From: Halioglobus sp.
Lineage (GTDB): Bacteria; Pseudomonadota; Gammaproteobacteria; Pseudomonadales; Halieaceae
Reading direction: 5' to 3'
Length of the DNA: 64,000 bases
Assembly (NCBI GenBank): GCA_029246385.1
Contig: JAQWNG010000015.1
Location: 248,001 to 312,000 of the forward strand
The notes below the pieces were generated by a model that worked only from the letters and a program-made list of their open reading frames with translations, was not told where the DNA came from and did not search any database. Made by a program: the position numbers and the translations under genes. Below are positions 1 to 8,858 of the stretch, in pieces; position 1 is the first letter of the stretch; each line of letters opens with the position of its first letter.

Positions 1-1
1 G

Positions 2-448
2 CCTCTGCAACCGGGCAGCAGCATCATGCCCGGCAAGGTTAATCCGGTCATCCCGGAGGCAGTGGCTATGGCATCGGCACAAGTCATCGGCAATGACAGC
101 ACGATCACGATAGCCGGCCAGTCAGGTAACTTTCAGCTTAATGTGATGCTACCCGTAATAGCCTGCAATTTATTGCAAAGTATCAACTTAATGGCCAACA
201 GTTGCACTGCAATGGTCGACAAATGCTTGGCAGACTTCGTCGTGAATCAGGACTCGATCACCGCTAATCTGGCTAAAAATCCGATCTTGGTAACTGCGCT
301 AAATGGGTTAGTGGGGTATAGCAAAGCGGCCCAAATTGCCAAACGCGCGTATCAGGAAGGACGGCCCGTGCTTGAGGTCGCTGTCGAAATGACGGAAATT
401 TCTCGCGAGGAACTCACCACCTTGCTCGATCCAAAAAAGCTTGTCTAA
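2..448 (+). CDS. fumC: Class II fumarate hydratase, C-terminal part (partial)
   Basis: The window opens inside this gene, so only about 148 C-terminal residues are present. The frame reads through the fumarase/aspartase superfamily signature GSSIMPGKVNP at the very edge, the flexible loop whose serine is the catalytic base in this family. It continues with QVIGND, SGNFQLNV and a C-terminal LVTALNGLVGYSKAA stretch. FumC interconverts fumarate and malate in the TCA cycle as a cytosolic homotetramer. The VIPEAV after the signature also resembles aspartase, but the LVTALN/IGY-type C-terminal domain reads as fumarase. The aspartase alternative is not fully excluded without the N-terminus. A GC-rich imperfect inverted repeat follows the stop but has no T-tract. 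Confidence 0.85.
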   Translation, partial: PLQPGSSIMPGKVNPVIPEAVAMASAQVIGNDSTITIAGQSGNFQLNVMLPVIACNLLQSINLMANSCTAMVDKCLADFVVNQDSITANLAKNPILVTALNGLVGYSKAAQIAKRAYQEGRPVLEVAVEMTEISREELTTLLDPKKLV

Positions 449-566
449 TACGCACCAAGCAGACTCACCACCAAAGCTGTTTGCGGGCGCGGTAACACCC
501 GCGCTCTGGTCGTAGCGGATAGTTAAAAGCCACCGAAAGCTGCACCAAAGTGGCACCACTGGATCT

Positions 567-1124
567 TTAGTTACCCCTCACGGTGCTGCCCGCAGGGGCG
601 CGAGCCGTTACCACTTTTCCATCTGTTAACCGAATAGTATCGCCTGGATCGTGATCCATCCGAACTTCACCCGCCGTATCGCCGATTTGGTATTTGACGT
701 CATAAGCCACGGTGCGCTCGCTGACATCGTCCACCGTCTTGCAAACACGCTCAGTCGTTTGATAAGTGTCATTCTTCTGCATTTCGCCCTGCGCCTTGTT
801 GCCCGCATAACCGCCTGCTGCAGCGCCGACAATTTTTGCCGCCGTATTTTTGCCGCCGCCACCAATCGCATTCCCGAGCAACCCCCCTGCTACCGCCCCA
901 ATGACAGAACCGGCGATTTTATGGGTATCCTTGACCGGTTCTTGCCGCGTCACCACCTGATCGCCGCACTCTTGCCGCGGCGTGCGAACGGTCTCAGTGA
1001 CAGGCGTCGCTGACAACACCTGAGCATACTCGGCTCCGCTCAGCATACGGTATCCGGCAAAACCACCGAACGCAGTCGCGATACCGGCGCCAAATACAAC
1101 ACCAACCAAAACTGACTTATTCAT
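567..1124 (-). CDS. Glycine-zipper 2TM domain envelope protein
   Basis: This 185-residue protein has an N-terminal hydrophobic segment (residues 5-27) and a glycine-zipper region at about 71-112, with repeated GxxxG spacing (GAVAGGLLGNAIGG, then VGAAAGGYAGNKAQ). This is the pattern of the 17-kDa surface antigen / glycine-zipper 2TM family. The C-terminal part is polar and likely periplasmic. Such proteins sit in the envelope, often the outer membrane, and have poorly defined roles. The start has a GAGGA ribosome-binding site seven bases upstream. It is transcribed alone, convergent with fumC and divergent from the DUF3604 gene. No lipobox is evident, so anchoring by the N-terminal helix is my inference. 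Confidence 0.75.
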   Translation of the reverse strand: MNKSVLVGVVFGAGIATAFGGFAGYRMLSGAEYAQVLSATPVTETVRTPRQECGDQVVTRQEPVKDTHKIAGSVIGAVAGGLLGNAIGGGGKNTAAKIVGAAAGGYAGNKAQGEMQKNDTYQTTERVCKTVDDVSERTVAYDVKYQIGDTAGEVRMDHDPGDTIRLTDGKVVTARAPAGSTVRGN

Positions 1125-1416
1125 ATCTGATCCTCTTACGCAGCCGTTAGCATAACGCTAAACCACTTAGGCTACCTTAAGATGAAAACAACGACTAGCG
1201 CAATACAACAAGATTCCCAATATCCATAAGAATAATCGACAGGAAACCATTTGCGCCCTGTCGCCTAAATCTTATTTTAGTGATCAATATGCGGTTGATC
1301 GGACGTTGCCCGGGGAAAATATTCATGCTCTCGCTGCAATGACATTCTGAAAGTGTGTTAGCACGTTTTGTCTATGTGGCAACTTAGCGTAACATAGACG
1401 AGCGTGCCTAAGCTAA

Positions 1417-3477
1417 ATGGTATCCCGCATGAAGCACCTGCTCAGATATACGCTATACACCATTCTGGCCATCGTATTGGTGGCCGGTGGGTTGCTAGTT
1501 TGGCTGCGCTTTGAATTCGAGCGGGTGCAGCAGGATTCCGCTGCTCTACCTACTTGGGATCAGGTGGCAGTGCAGATTCTTCAAGAGAGCCCCCAGATAC
1601 AGCAGCCCTGCTTGCACTCTTATCCCGAAAAAAAAGCTTTCTTTGGCGACTTACATGTTCACACTGCCGCATCTTATGACGCTACTTCATTCGGTGTCAC
1701 CACCACGGTCGATGAAGCGTATAGCTTTGCCCGTGGCACGCCTATGCCTCTGCGCCTGCTCGGAGATCCGCCAGACTACCAACCACCGATGCTAACTATT
1801 GCTACACCACTAGATTTCGCAGCGGTCACCGACCATGCCGAGGCGCTCGGAGAAACCCGGTTGTGCTACACCACCGATCATCCGGCATATGCCAGTCTAG
1901 TCTGCCGCCTCTATCGAGGTGACCTGAGACTACCGGTGGATGAAAAGATGCAATCCCTCATGCGCCTTGCTAGTTTTGCCATCTTTGGGCAGGACCGCTC
2001 AACCAGAGTCTGCGGCGATGACGGCTCATTGTGTCGCGACACAGCGGTGGAAGTCTGGCGTGAAAACCAGCGCAGCACCGAAGCGTGGCATGACCACAGC
2101 GAAAAATGCGAATTCACGACTTTTCACGCCTATGAATATACCCTGGCAGACCAAGCCAGCAACCTCCATCGCAACGTTATTTTCAAGTCGAGCACAGTAC
2201 CCCAGGCACCGTTAAGTGCCAAGGATGCACCCACTCCGGAGCAGCTCTGGGGTTGGCTAGATGACACCTGTATCGGCGGGAACGACAACTGCGACGTGCT
2301 GGCAATTCCGCACAATAGTAACTGGAGCAGCGGGCGCATGTGGTTTCCTTACACAAATCAGGACTTGTCATTACAAGAACAACAGCGACTGGCAGCTTTG
2401 CAAGCGCGACTGGAGCCGTTGGCAGAAATAATGCAAACCAAAGGTGATTCAGAATGTCGCAACGGCATTACCAGCGTTATTGGCGCAGCCGACGAACTGT
2501 GTGATTTTGAAAAATTACGTCCGGCCAGTGAAGTCATCCCCGACTGCGGCGAGGAGTTTAGTAGTGGGGGCATGATGCTCAAAGGCTGCGTCTCGCGCTA
2601 CAGTTTTGTGCGCTATGCACTGACTGCTGGACTTTCGCAGGAACAGGCACTGGGAGTCAACCCGTTCAAATTTGGCATTATCGCAGCCACAGATACACAC
2701 ATCGGCGCACCCGCTGGTGTAAAGGAAAAAGGTTATCAGGGCTCGCATGGCAATGATCGAGGGATACAGAACAGGCTACTGGGTCAAATTGAGGTCCCTG
2801 GCAACATCGCAAAGGGGTCTCCTGTGCGTTACAACCCAGGCGGTGTCGCTGGCATCTATGCCGCCGAAAACAGCCGCACTGCACTGTTTGATTCGATGCA
2901 GCGTAGAGAAACATTTGGCACCAGTGGGCCGCGCATAACCCCACGCTTTTTTGCCGGATGGGACATTAATGCCAACCTCTGTCGGAGCGACGCCTATTTA
3001 GCTGAAGCTTACCGTGAAGGCGTTCCGATGGGCTCTGACATCCCCGCAAGTCCAGCAGGCACAGCGCTCAGTCCAACATTTATTGCCAGCGCTAATCGCG
3101 ACCCACGCGACGGAAGCAACCTGTTGCAGCGCATTCAAATCATCAAAGGCTGGATCGACGACCAAGGTAGAACCCAACAAGCCGTTTATGACATCGCAGG
3201 CGCAAAAGACACTGACGCAAGCGTTGACCCACAAACCTGTGCAGTATCTGGTCGAGGTTTTTCCCAGCTATGTGCCAGCTGGCAAGATCCAAATTTTGAC
3301 CCACAGGTGGCAGCTGTTTATTACGCCAGAGTGTTGGAAAATCCCAGTTGCCGCTGGAGCCATTATGACTGCCTCAGTCTGGCGCCGGAACGGCGTCCTC
3401 CCAGCTGCAGTGATCCCGAGCTACCTTGGCAGATTCAGGAACGTGCGTGGACATCACCGATCTGGTATCGCCCATAA
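1417..3477 (+). CDS. DUF3604 family protein, membrane-anchored
   Basis: This 686-residue protein has one N-terminal transmembrane segment (about residues 8-30) followed by a large periplasmic domain. The motif GDLHVHTAASYDA and the later DFAAVTDHAEALGE and AATDTHIGAP are hallmarks of DUF3604, which resembles PHP-type metal-dependent phosphoesterases. The His/Asp residues in these motifs probably bind metal. Many cysteines fit an oxidising periplasmic location. The substrate is unknown. A second in-frame ATG lies at 1432, and neither start has a convincing ribosome-binding site. DUF3604 genes are common in marine gammaproteobacteria, which supports the suggested lineage. The gene stands alone, ending 45 bases from a convergent hydrolase. 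Confidence 0.8.
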   Translation: MVSRMKHLLRYTLYTILAIVLVAGGLLVWLRFEFERVQQDSAALPTWDQVAVQILQESPQIQQPCLHSYPEKKAFFGDLHVHTAASYDATSFGVTTTVDEAYSFARGTPMPLRLLGDPPDYQPPMLTIATPLDFAAVTDHAEALGETRLCYTTDHPAYASLVCRLYRGDLRLPVDEKMQSLMRLASFAIFGQDRSTRVCGDDGSLCRDTAVEVWRENQRSTEAWHDHSEKCEFTTFHAYEYTLADQASNLHRNVIFKSSTVPQAPLSAKDAPTPEQLWGWLDDTCIGGNDNCDVLAIPHNSNWSSGRMWFPYTNQDLSLQEQQRLAALQARLEPLAEIMQTKGDSECRNGITSVIGAADELCDFEKLRPASEVIPDCGEEFSSGGMMLKGCVSRYSFVRYALTAGLSQEQALGVNPFKFGIIAATDTHIGAPAGVKEKGYQGSHGNDRGIQNRLLGQIEVPGNIAKGSPVRYNPGGVAGIYAAENSRTALFDSMQRRETFGTSGPRITPRFFAGWDINANLCRSDAYLAEAYREGVPMGSDIPASPAGTALSPTFIASANRDPRDGSNLLQRIQIIKGWIDDQGRTQQAVYDIAGAKDTDASVDPQTCAVSGRGFSQLCASWQDPNFDPQVAAVYYARVLENPSCRWSHYDCLSLAPERRPPSCSDPELPWQIQERAWTSPIWYRP

Positions 3478-3521
3478 TGATGCGCCAGCGGAGTCTTTTC
3501 TCACACCACGCAGAAACGTCG

Positions 3522-4502
3522 CTACTGCAATTGCCGCTGCTGAATATCCTGTAGATAGTCGAGCAGGATTTGGTTTACTTCGCTGGAGGCTTCCAACTGC
3601 ACCATATGGCCTGCGTCAGGGATCATGCGCACCGCGCGCAGATCAGGAAAGATAGCGCGCATGAGAGCAATGGGATCGTCTCCGTGAAAGCCTTCCAAAT
3701 CAACGTCATACTCACTGCCCAAAAAGTAAGCAGGCACGGAGCTCTGGATTCCTTCAAAAGGCTTTCTCTGGTGCCATTTTAAATCAAAAGAGCGGTACCA
3801 GTTTAGGCCACCGGTAAACCCACTGCGGCTGTATTCACTCACAAAGTAATCTAACTCAAGCTCAGACAACCATGGCCATGGCAGCGGCGGCGGTTCCGCC
3901 ATCGCATCGATATAGGAGGTTTCCGGCGGATAGTTGAAAACATCAAAATAATTACCCGCTGCGCTCAACGTATGGAATACCTTGTGCAAAAACGTGCGCG
4001 GCTGTGCAGCGAGCTCCTGATCTGCCCGGGGCGGAACTCGAAAATATTCAATGTGCAAAAAATGCTCCTGCCCCATGCGCCGATACTCGGTCAGAGGCGA
4101 CTCATCAGGATTGTGCGGTGCGGCGGGATTCTCTAGGCCTATCACCGCAAACACACGTTCGGGGTGACGCAGCGCTAGGTCATAAATGGCAAATGCACCA
4201 AAGTCTAGACCAGCAAATACGGCACACTCAACGCCAATGTGATCAAGCAGCCCCAATAGATCGCCGGTGATATGATCAATGTCGTAAGACGAAGGTTCGG
4301 AAGGCGCCTCGGTCTGACCCATGCCGCGCATATCGGGAGCAATCACCCGATAACCAGCGTCGGACAGCGCGCTAATTTGTCGGTGCCAGCTAAACCACAG
4401 ATGAGGGAAGCCATGGCACAACACCACCGGCATGCCCCTGCCCTGCTCCACATAGTGCATATGGATACCGTTGATGGTGGCATAGTGGTGCTGCCAGTTC
4501 AT
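3522..4502 (-). CDS. Alpha/beta hydrolase, epoxide-hydrolase-like
   Basis: This 326-residue alpha/beta-fold hydrolase has an HGFP oxyanion motif (residues 30-33) and W-x-SW typical of epoxide hydrolases. Its nucleophile elbow is GLDFG with Asp100, where the usual form is GHDWG, and a late catalytic His sits in DAGHM (about residue 299). An Asp nucleophile places it with epoxide hydrolases and haloalkane or fluoroacetate dehalogenases rather than serine esterases. Epoxide hydrolase is the likeliest role, converting epoxides to diols in the cytosol. There is no signal peptide. The elbow His-to-Leu change is slightly unusual and may alter specificity. It lies downstream of amtB on the same strand but probably forms a separate unit. 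Confidence 0.75.
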   Translation of the reverse strand: MNWQHHYATINGIHMHYVEQGRGMPVVLCHGFPHLWFSWHRQISALSDAGYRVIAPDMRGMGQTEAPSEPSSYDIDHITGDLLGLLDHIGVECAVFAGLDFGAFAIYDLALRHPERVFAVIGLENPAAPHNPDESPLTEYRRMGQEHFLHIEYFRVPPRADQELAAQPRTFLHKVFHTLSAAGNYFDVFNYPPETSYIDAMAEPPPLPWPWLSELELDYFVSEYSRSGFTGGLNWYRSFDLKWHQRKPFEGIQSSVPAYFLGSEYDVDLEGFHGDDPIALMRAIFPDLRAVRMIPDAGHMVQLEASSEVNQILLDYLQDIQQRQLQ

Positions 4503-4565
4503 AACGCTGTTGGGCCGTCATATGAAGAGCCAAAAGCGGTAGCCTTCTGCAAGGCAGACAGGTGC

Positions 4566-5884
4566 TTAAAGGTTGTAGCCGCGCTCATCGTGCAGCACCA
4601 GATCTAGGCCCTGGTTTTCTTTGTCCTCATCGACCCGCAAACCAACCATGGCGTCAACCAACTTGAGGATTATAAACGTCATAACGCCCGTGTAAATAAA
4701 CGTTGCAGCCACGCCGGTCGCCTGCACCCACAGTTGGCCTCCCATGCTACTAATACCGTCAGAAAACCCATTACCACTGAAAAGCCCGAGCTGCTCTGAG
4801 GCGAACACGCCAATCAATAAAGTTCCAAGCATTCCGCCAACCCCGTGCACCGGAAACACATCGAGGCTGTCGTCAATTTTCAGCGCATTCCTCATAAAGT
4901 TAGTGGCAAAGTAGCACACCACGCCTGCGCTAAGCCCAATGACGATTGCCGCAGCGGGACCGACAGAACCGGAGGCGGGTGTAATTGTACCCAGACCAGC
5001 CACCATACCGGTAACAATACCCAGCACCGATGGTTTACCGTGGCGTAACCACTCCATCGTCATCCATGCCAACGCACCGCAGGCGGCAGATAAGTGAGTG
5101 ACCAGCATGGCCATAGCAGCCGTATTGTTGGCACCCAGCGCCGAACCAGCGTTAAAACCAAACCAACCGACCCAGAGCATACCAGCGCCAGCGACAGTCA
5201 TTGCGAGATTGTGTGGCGGCATGGCAACGGTACCGAAGCCTTTACGAGGCCCCATCATTAATGCCGCCACCAGCGCCGCTACCGCTGCAGTAATATGCAC
5301 CACAGTGCCGCCAGCGAAGTCCTGCAGTCCCATTGCACCAAGCCAGCCGCCGCCCCAAACCCAATGACAGACCGGCGAGTATACGAACACGAGCCAGATA
5401 GCGCTGAAGATTAGCATCGCCGAAAAACGCATACGCTCGGCAAAGGCACCTACAATCAGTGCTGGCGTAATGATCGCGAATGTCATCTGGAAAACAGCAA
5501 ATAACGTGGTGGGAATGGTCCCGCTCATTGAGTCTATTGTTATCGCACTGAAAAAGATGTTACCAAAATCCCCTATATAGGGTCCCTGCTCGACCCCCTC
5601 GCTGCCAAAGGCGATGGTGTAACCGACGACAAACCACACCACTGACATCAGACACGTCAGAGCGAAGCATTGCATCATCACAGACAACACGTTTTTTACT
5701 CGCACCAGGCCCGCATAAAACAATGACAAGCCGGGAATGGTCATAAACAATACCAGAGCAGTTGAGGTGAGTACCCATGCGGTATCGGCTCCGCTGAACT
5801 CATCAGCGCTGGCACCACTGGCGGCAAATAGCCCCGCCATTAATATCGACGTTATTTGCAGCCTCTTTGCTGTTTTCAACATCA

Positions 5885-5885
<1 letters not shown>
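4566..5885 (-). CDS. amtB: Ammonium transporter AmtB
   Basis: The 439-residue product begins with a signal peptide (cleavage near ASGASA-DEF), as in other AmtB proteins, then about eleven membrane helices. Family motifs include FYAGLVRVKN, the DFAGGTVVHI segment with the conserved Asp and first pore His, and DVFPVHGVGG with the twin pore His. AmtB conducts ammonium across the inner membrane and is gated by GlnK. The start codon overlaps the glnK stop by one base (TAATG), so the two are translationally coupled. The family is highly recognisable and the length is normal. Confidence 0.97.
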
Positions 5886-6238
<353 letters not shown>

Positions 6239-6284
6239 TTAGGTTAACTCATCAGTATTGTAGTAGTTTTATTGCGGATCATTG

Positions 6285-6306
6285 AGCGGAATCCGCTATC
6301 AGCGGA
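6285..6306. repeat. Overlapping inverted repeats upstream of glnK
   Basis: Three alternating copies are seen: AGCGGA, one base, TCCGCT, three bases (ATC), AGCGGA. Each neighbouring pair forms a perfect 6-bp inverted repeat. The cluster lies about 60-85 bases before the glnK start, between it and the divergent phosphatase gene. It could be an operator for a dimeric regulator or a small hairpin in the glnK leader. No T-tract follows, so a terminator is unlikely. Confidence 0.5.
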
Positions 6307-6314
6307 ATATCTGA

Positions 6315-6330
6315 AGGTGCTATCGTGCCA
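6315..6330 (-). promoter_or_regulatory. Possible sigma-54 promoter for glnK-amtB (weak -12)
   Basis: Reading the minus strand, TGGCACG matches the sigma-54 -24 consensus perfectly. At the right distance the -12 element reads CACCT instead of TTGCA, a poor match. glnK-amtB operons are usually sigma-54/NtrC controlled, so the context fits. I see no clear NtrC sites. Confidence 0.3.
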
Positions 6331-6517
6331 CATTGAGTTGCAAAGGTTAACAACTCTGGCCAATAATAATAGTAGAGCACGCTTTACAGCGTTATTTGAT
6401 GGCATCTATCATCGTTTTTGAGACGTGCTAGCGAAAACGGGCCTAAAGGCGTGCAACGGCACGATCGACATGATGTAGATATGTCTATTTCACCTATCGG
6501 GTTATGAGATTTTCTTT

Positions 6518-7936
6518 ATGCACGGTTCTAGATCACGCTACCTAGCTTGCACTTTTGCGCTATCCACTTCTTTAGGGATGGCGCAGGATCACGCTCCACA
6601 GTCTGAGTTCGTATTGGCCACACAACCCCGGCAAGTCATCCTGATTATCGGGGATGGCATGGACGACCAACAAATTACCATAGCACGCAACTACCTTAAG
6701 GGCGCATCCGGACAGCTGCAATTAGACAAACTGACGTTACGCTCTTCGATGCAAATCCTCACCACCGAGGACCAGTCAGCAGGTAAACCTGTGTATGTTG
6801 CAGACTCAGCTAACACCGCTACCAGCATGGCAACAGGCCTAATCACAAGCCGAGGACGAATCAGCACCAGTGCCGGAAGCGATGAAGACCTCACCACCAT
6901 TGTCGAGCTCGCTGCAGCCGATGGCCTGCGTACGGGCATTGTCACCACTGCAAGCCTTACTGATGCCACACCCGCAGCGTTTGCGGCTCATGTCAACTTA
7001 CGCTTCTGCGAAAATCCCGAAACGATGGTAGACATTAGTTATCGTGGCATCGCGCTGGGAAGCTGCTCCGATGACCTAAAAGCAAACGGAGGCAAGGGCT
7101 CTATTGCTGAGCAGTTGGCGAACTCTTCGTTAAATGTCATGCTCGGTGGTGGCGCGAAACATTTTTCACCCAATGCCGAAGGCGCAACCAAGAGCGTAGC
7201 CAGCATGGCTAAAGACAACGGTTTTCAGGTCGTCACAACCACCGCCGAACTGGAGGCAGCAGCACCAGATAAACGCTTACTAGGCCTGTTTGGGCCCAGC
7301 ACCTTGCCAGTGCGATTGCAGGGTGAGAACGCTCGAGAGGCAGAAGAGCCCACCCGCAGTTGGCTCAATCATATACATCCCTACCTTGGGAGTGTGACAC
7401 AACCAGAGCCGATGATCTGTGAACCCAATCCAGCATTTTCTACGGTGCCTGATTTGCAACAAATGACTGAAGCAGCTCTGAGTCACTTAAGCCAAAATAA
7501 CAATGCCGGCTTCTTTTTGATGATTGAATCTGCCTCCATTGACAAGCAGTCCCACGAGCGGAAACCCTGCGGCTCTATCGGCGAAGTACAGCAATTAGAA
7601 GAAGCGCTGACTAGCGCATTGGCATTCGCAGAGACCCACCCGCACACGCTGATACTCGTAACCGCAGACCACTCACAAGCGGCGCAGCTAATGCCTTACG
7701 TCAGCCTGTTCGATGCCTTTCCGATTCCAACTTACACCCCCGGCAAGCTCGCCCGAATTATTACGCCTGAAGGCGGCCACATGTCGATAAACTACGCTAC
7801 CAGTAACTTCATGATGGAGGAGCATACAGGGGCGGCAGTACCACTTTTTAGCAATAGTGAAGGGTTGGGGCGCGTGCCCCCTTTCATACGACAACCAGAC
7901 CTCTTTGATATTATCCGCAACTACCTTGGACTATGA
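6518..7936 (+). CDS. Alkaline phosphatase, exported
   Basis: The 472-residue product has a short N-terminal signal sequence (to about MAQ, residues 1-23) and the PhoA-type alkaline phosphatase fold. GDGM (Asp46) binds metal. DSANTATS holds the nucleophilic Ser98. IDKQSHE, TADHSQ and GGHMS supply later metal ligands. It hydrolyses phosphomonoesters in the periplasm using zinc and magnesium. It is an isolated gene divergent from glnK and convergent with gspB (18 bases apart). I see no obvious Pho box, though the upstream region was only read by eye. A role in phosphate scavenging is likely. The exact substrate range is unknown. Confidence 0.9.
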   Translation: MHGSRSRYLACTFALSTSLGMAQDHAPQSEFVLATQPRQVILIIGDGMDDQQITIARNYLKGASGQLQLDKLTLRSSMQILTTEDQSAGKPVYVADSANTATSMATGLITSRGRISTSAGSDEDLTTIVELAAADGLRTGIVTTASLTDATPAAFAAHVNLRFCENPETMVDISYRGIALGSCSDDLKANGGKGSIAEQLANSSLNVMLGGGAKHFSPNAEGATKSVASMAKDNGFQVVTTTAELEAAAPDKRLLGLFGPSTLPVRLQGENAREAEEPTRSWLNHIHPYLGSVTQPEPMICEPNPAFSTVPDLQQMTEAALSHLSQNNNAGFFLMIESASIDKQSHERKPCGSIGEVQQLEEALTSALAFAETHPHTLILVTADHSQAAQLMPYVSLFDAFPIPTYTPGKLARIITPEGGHMSINYATSNFMMEEHTGAAVPLFSNSEGLGRVPPFIRQPDLFDIIRNYLGL

Positions 7937-7954
7937 GGCATTAAGCCCTAAGGG

Positions 7955-8818
7955 TTATAAATTGACCCAGCTATTGAGGGCGCGCAAGCGAAACTGGGTA
8001 CCCTCGTAACTCAATATCACTGAATCCGGAAGAATTTCCTCCACATTCATGCCATTCACTGGACTCCCGCCGACCTTCAGCGTTTCATTATTCAGTACGA
8101 CCGTCGAGTTGGACGTATTGTTTGAATAGTCGTGGCGCTGATAATACAGCGTGGGAATGCCGTCCTTAGTTTGCTGCGATAGGGCGGAGAGTAAAGGCAC
8201 TGTATGATCTTCGAGGGCCGCATCTTTCATTTCGTCGCGGGCAGACTGCAGTGCCTGCGCTATATCAATCGGCTGTTCGTTGCTGGCAGCTGAGTACAGT
8301 GCTAATGCAGCGGGTGACGTTTGCTGCGGCGCCGCTGTGTCGTCTAACGCATCACGATTCTGATAGAGCTCCACCACTGCAGAATTTTCCACCGCTGGGA
8401 ACGAAATCGGCACTTTCTCCCCAAGCGCGACCGCAATCGACGCAGCTTCTGGGGCCGCATTGATCGCAACAGGCGCTGCCATAATAGGCGACGCCTCGCT
8501 ATTCACGGCAAGCTGAATCAACGCTTCCTCACCAGCGCCCTCCGCTGCAGCCTCAAGAGAACTGTATCCTTCAGCAGCGATGAATTTTTGCGGCACCTGC
8601 TCCGCCAAAGCGCCAACTTGAGTGTCAGATACTGAAGATGAGAGGAATCGCGCTATCAGTAGCCAGCCAACGATGGCGGCTATTCCTACGAACGCCAACC
8701 ATGGCAGATACTGCCGTTTGCCTGACGCCACTTTCTCCACCGCATGATAGGTTGCCAAATTGGGTACTAAATCTGTCTCCTGGCGAGAACGATTCAACGC
8801 ATCAAGAATCAGCGACAT
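7955..8818 (-). CDS. gspB: General secretion pathway protein GspB
   Basis: This 287-residue protein starts with the typical MSLILDALNRS motif of GspB/ExeB proteins. It has a single membrane helix (about residues 37-56), a long Ala/Pro-rich periplasmic linker, and a C-terminal T2SSB domain (about 220-287) containing LYYQRHDYS and VNGMNVEEIL. GspB works with the ATPase GspA to remodel peptidoglycan and place the type II secretin in the outer membrane. It follows gspA by 40 bases on the same strand. An AGGAG ribosome-binding site lies seven bases upstream of the ATG. Confidence 0.9.
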   Translation of the reverse strand: MSLILDALNRSRQETDLVPNLATYHAVEKVASGKRQYLPWLAFVGIAAIVGWLLIARFLSSSVSDTQVGALAEQVPQKFIAAEGYSSLEAAAEGAGEEALIQLAVNSEASPIMAAPVAINAAPEAASIAVALGEKVPISFPAVENSAVVELYQNRDALDDTAAPQQTSPAALALYSAASNEQPIDIAQALQSARDEMKDAALEDHTVPLLSALSQQTKDGIPTLYYQRHDYSNNTSNSTVVLNNETLKVGGSPVNGMNVEEILPDSVILSYEGTQFRLRALNSWVNL

Positions 8819-8858
8819 AGAGACACTCCTGTCTCCATCAACAGTGGGATATTTAGCG

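Noticed and set aside
480-520. GC-rich inverted repeat after fumC
   Set aside because: No T-tract and imperfect pairing; not supported as a terminator.
3014-3655. 213-codon plus-strand frame over the DUF3604 and hydrolase ends
   Set aside because: It is an alternative frame over two well-supported genes and matches nothing.
4542-4555. GCCTT/AAGGC hairpin between amtB and the hydrolase
   Set aside because: The stem is short and the T-run is weak and distant, so it is not a convincing terminator.
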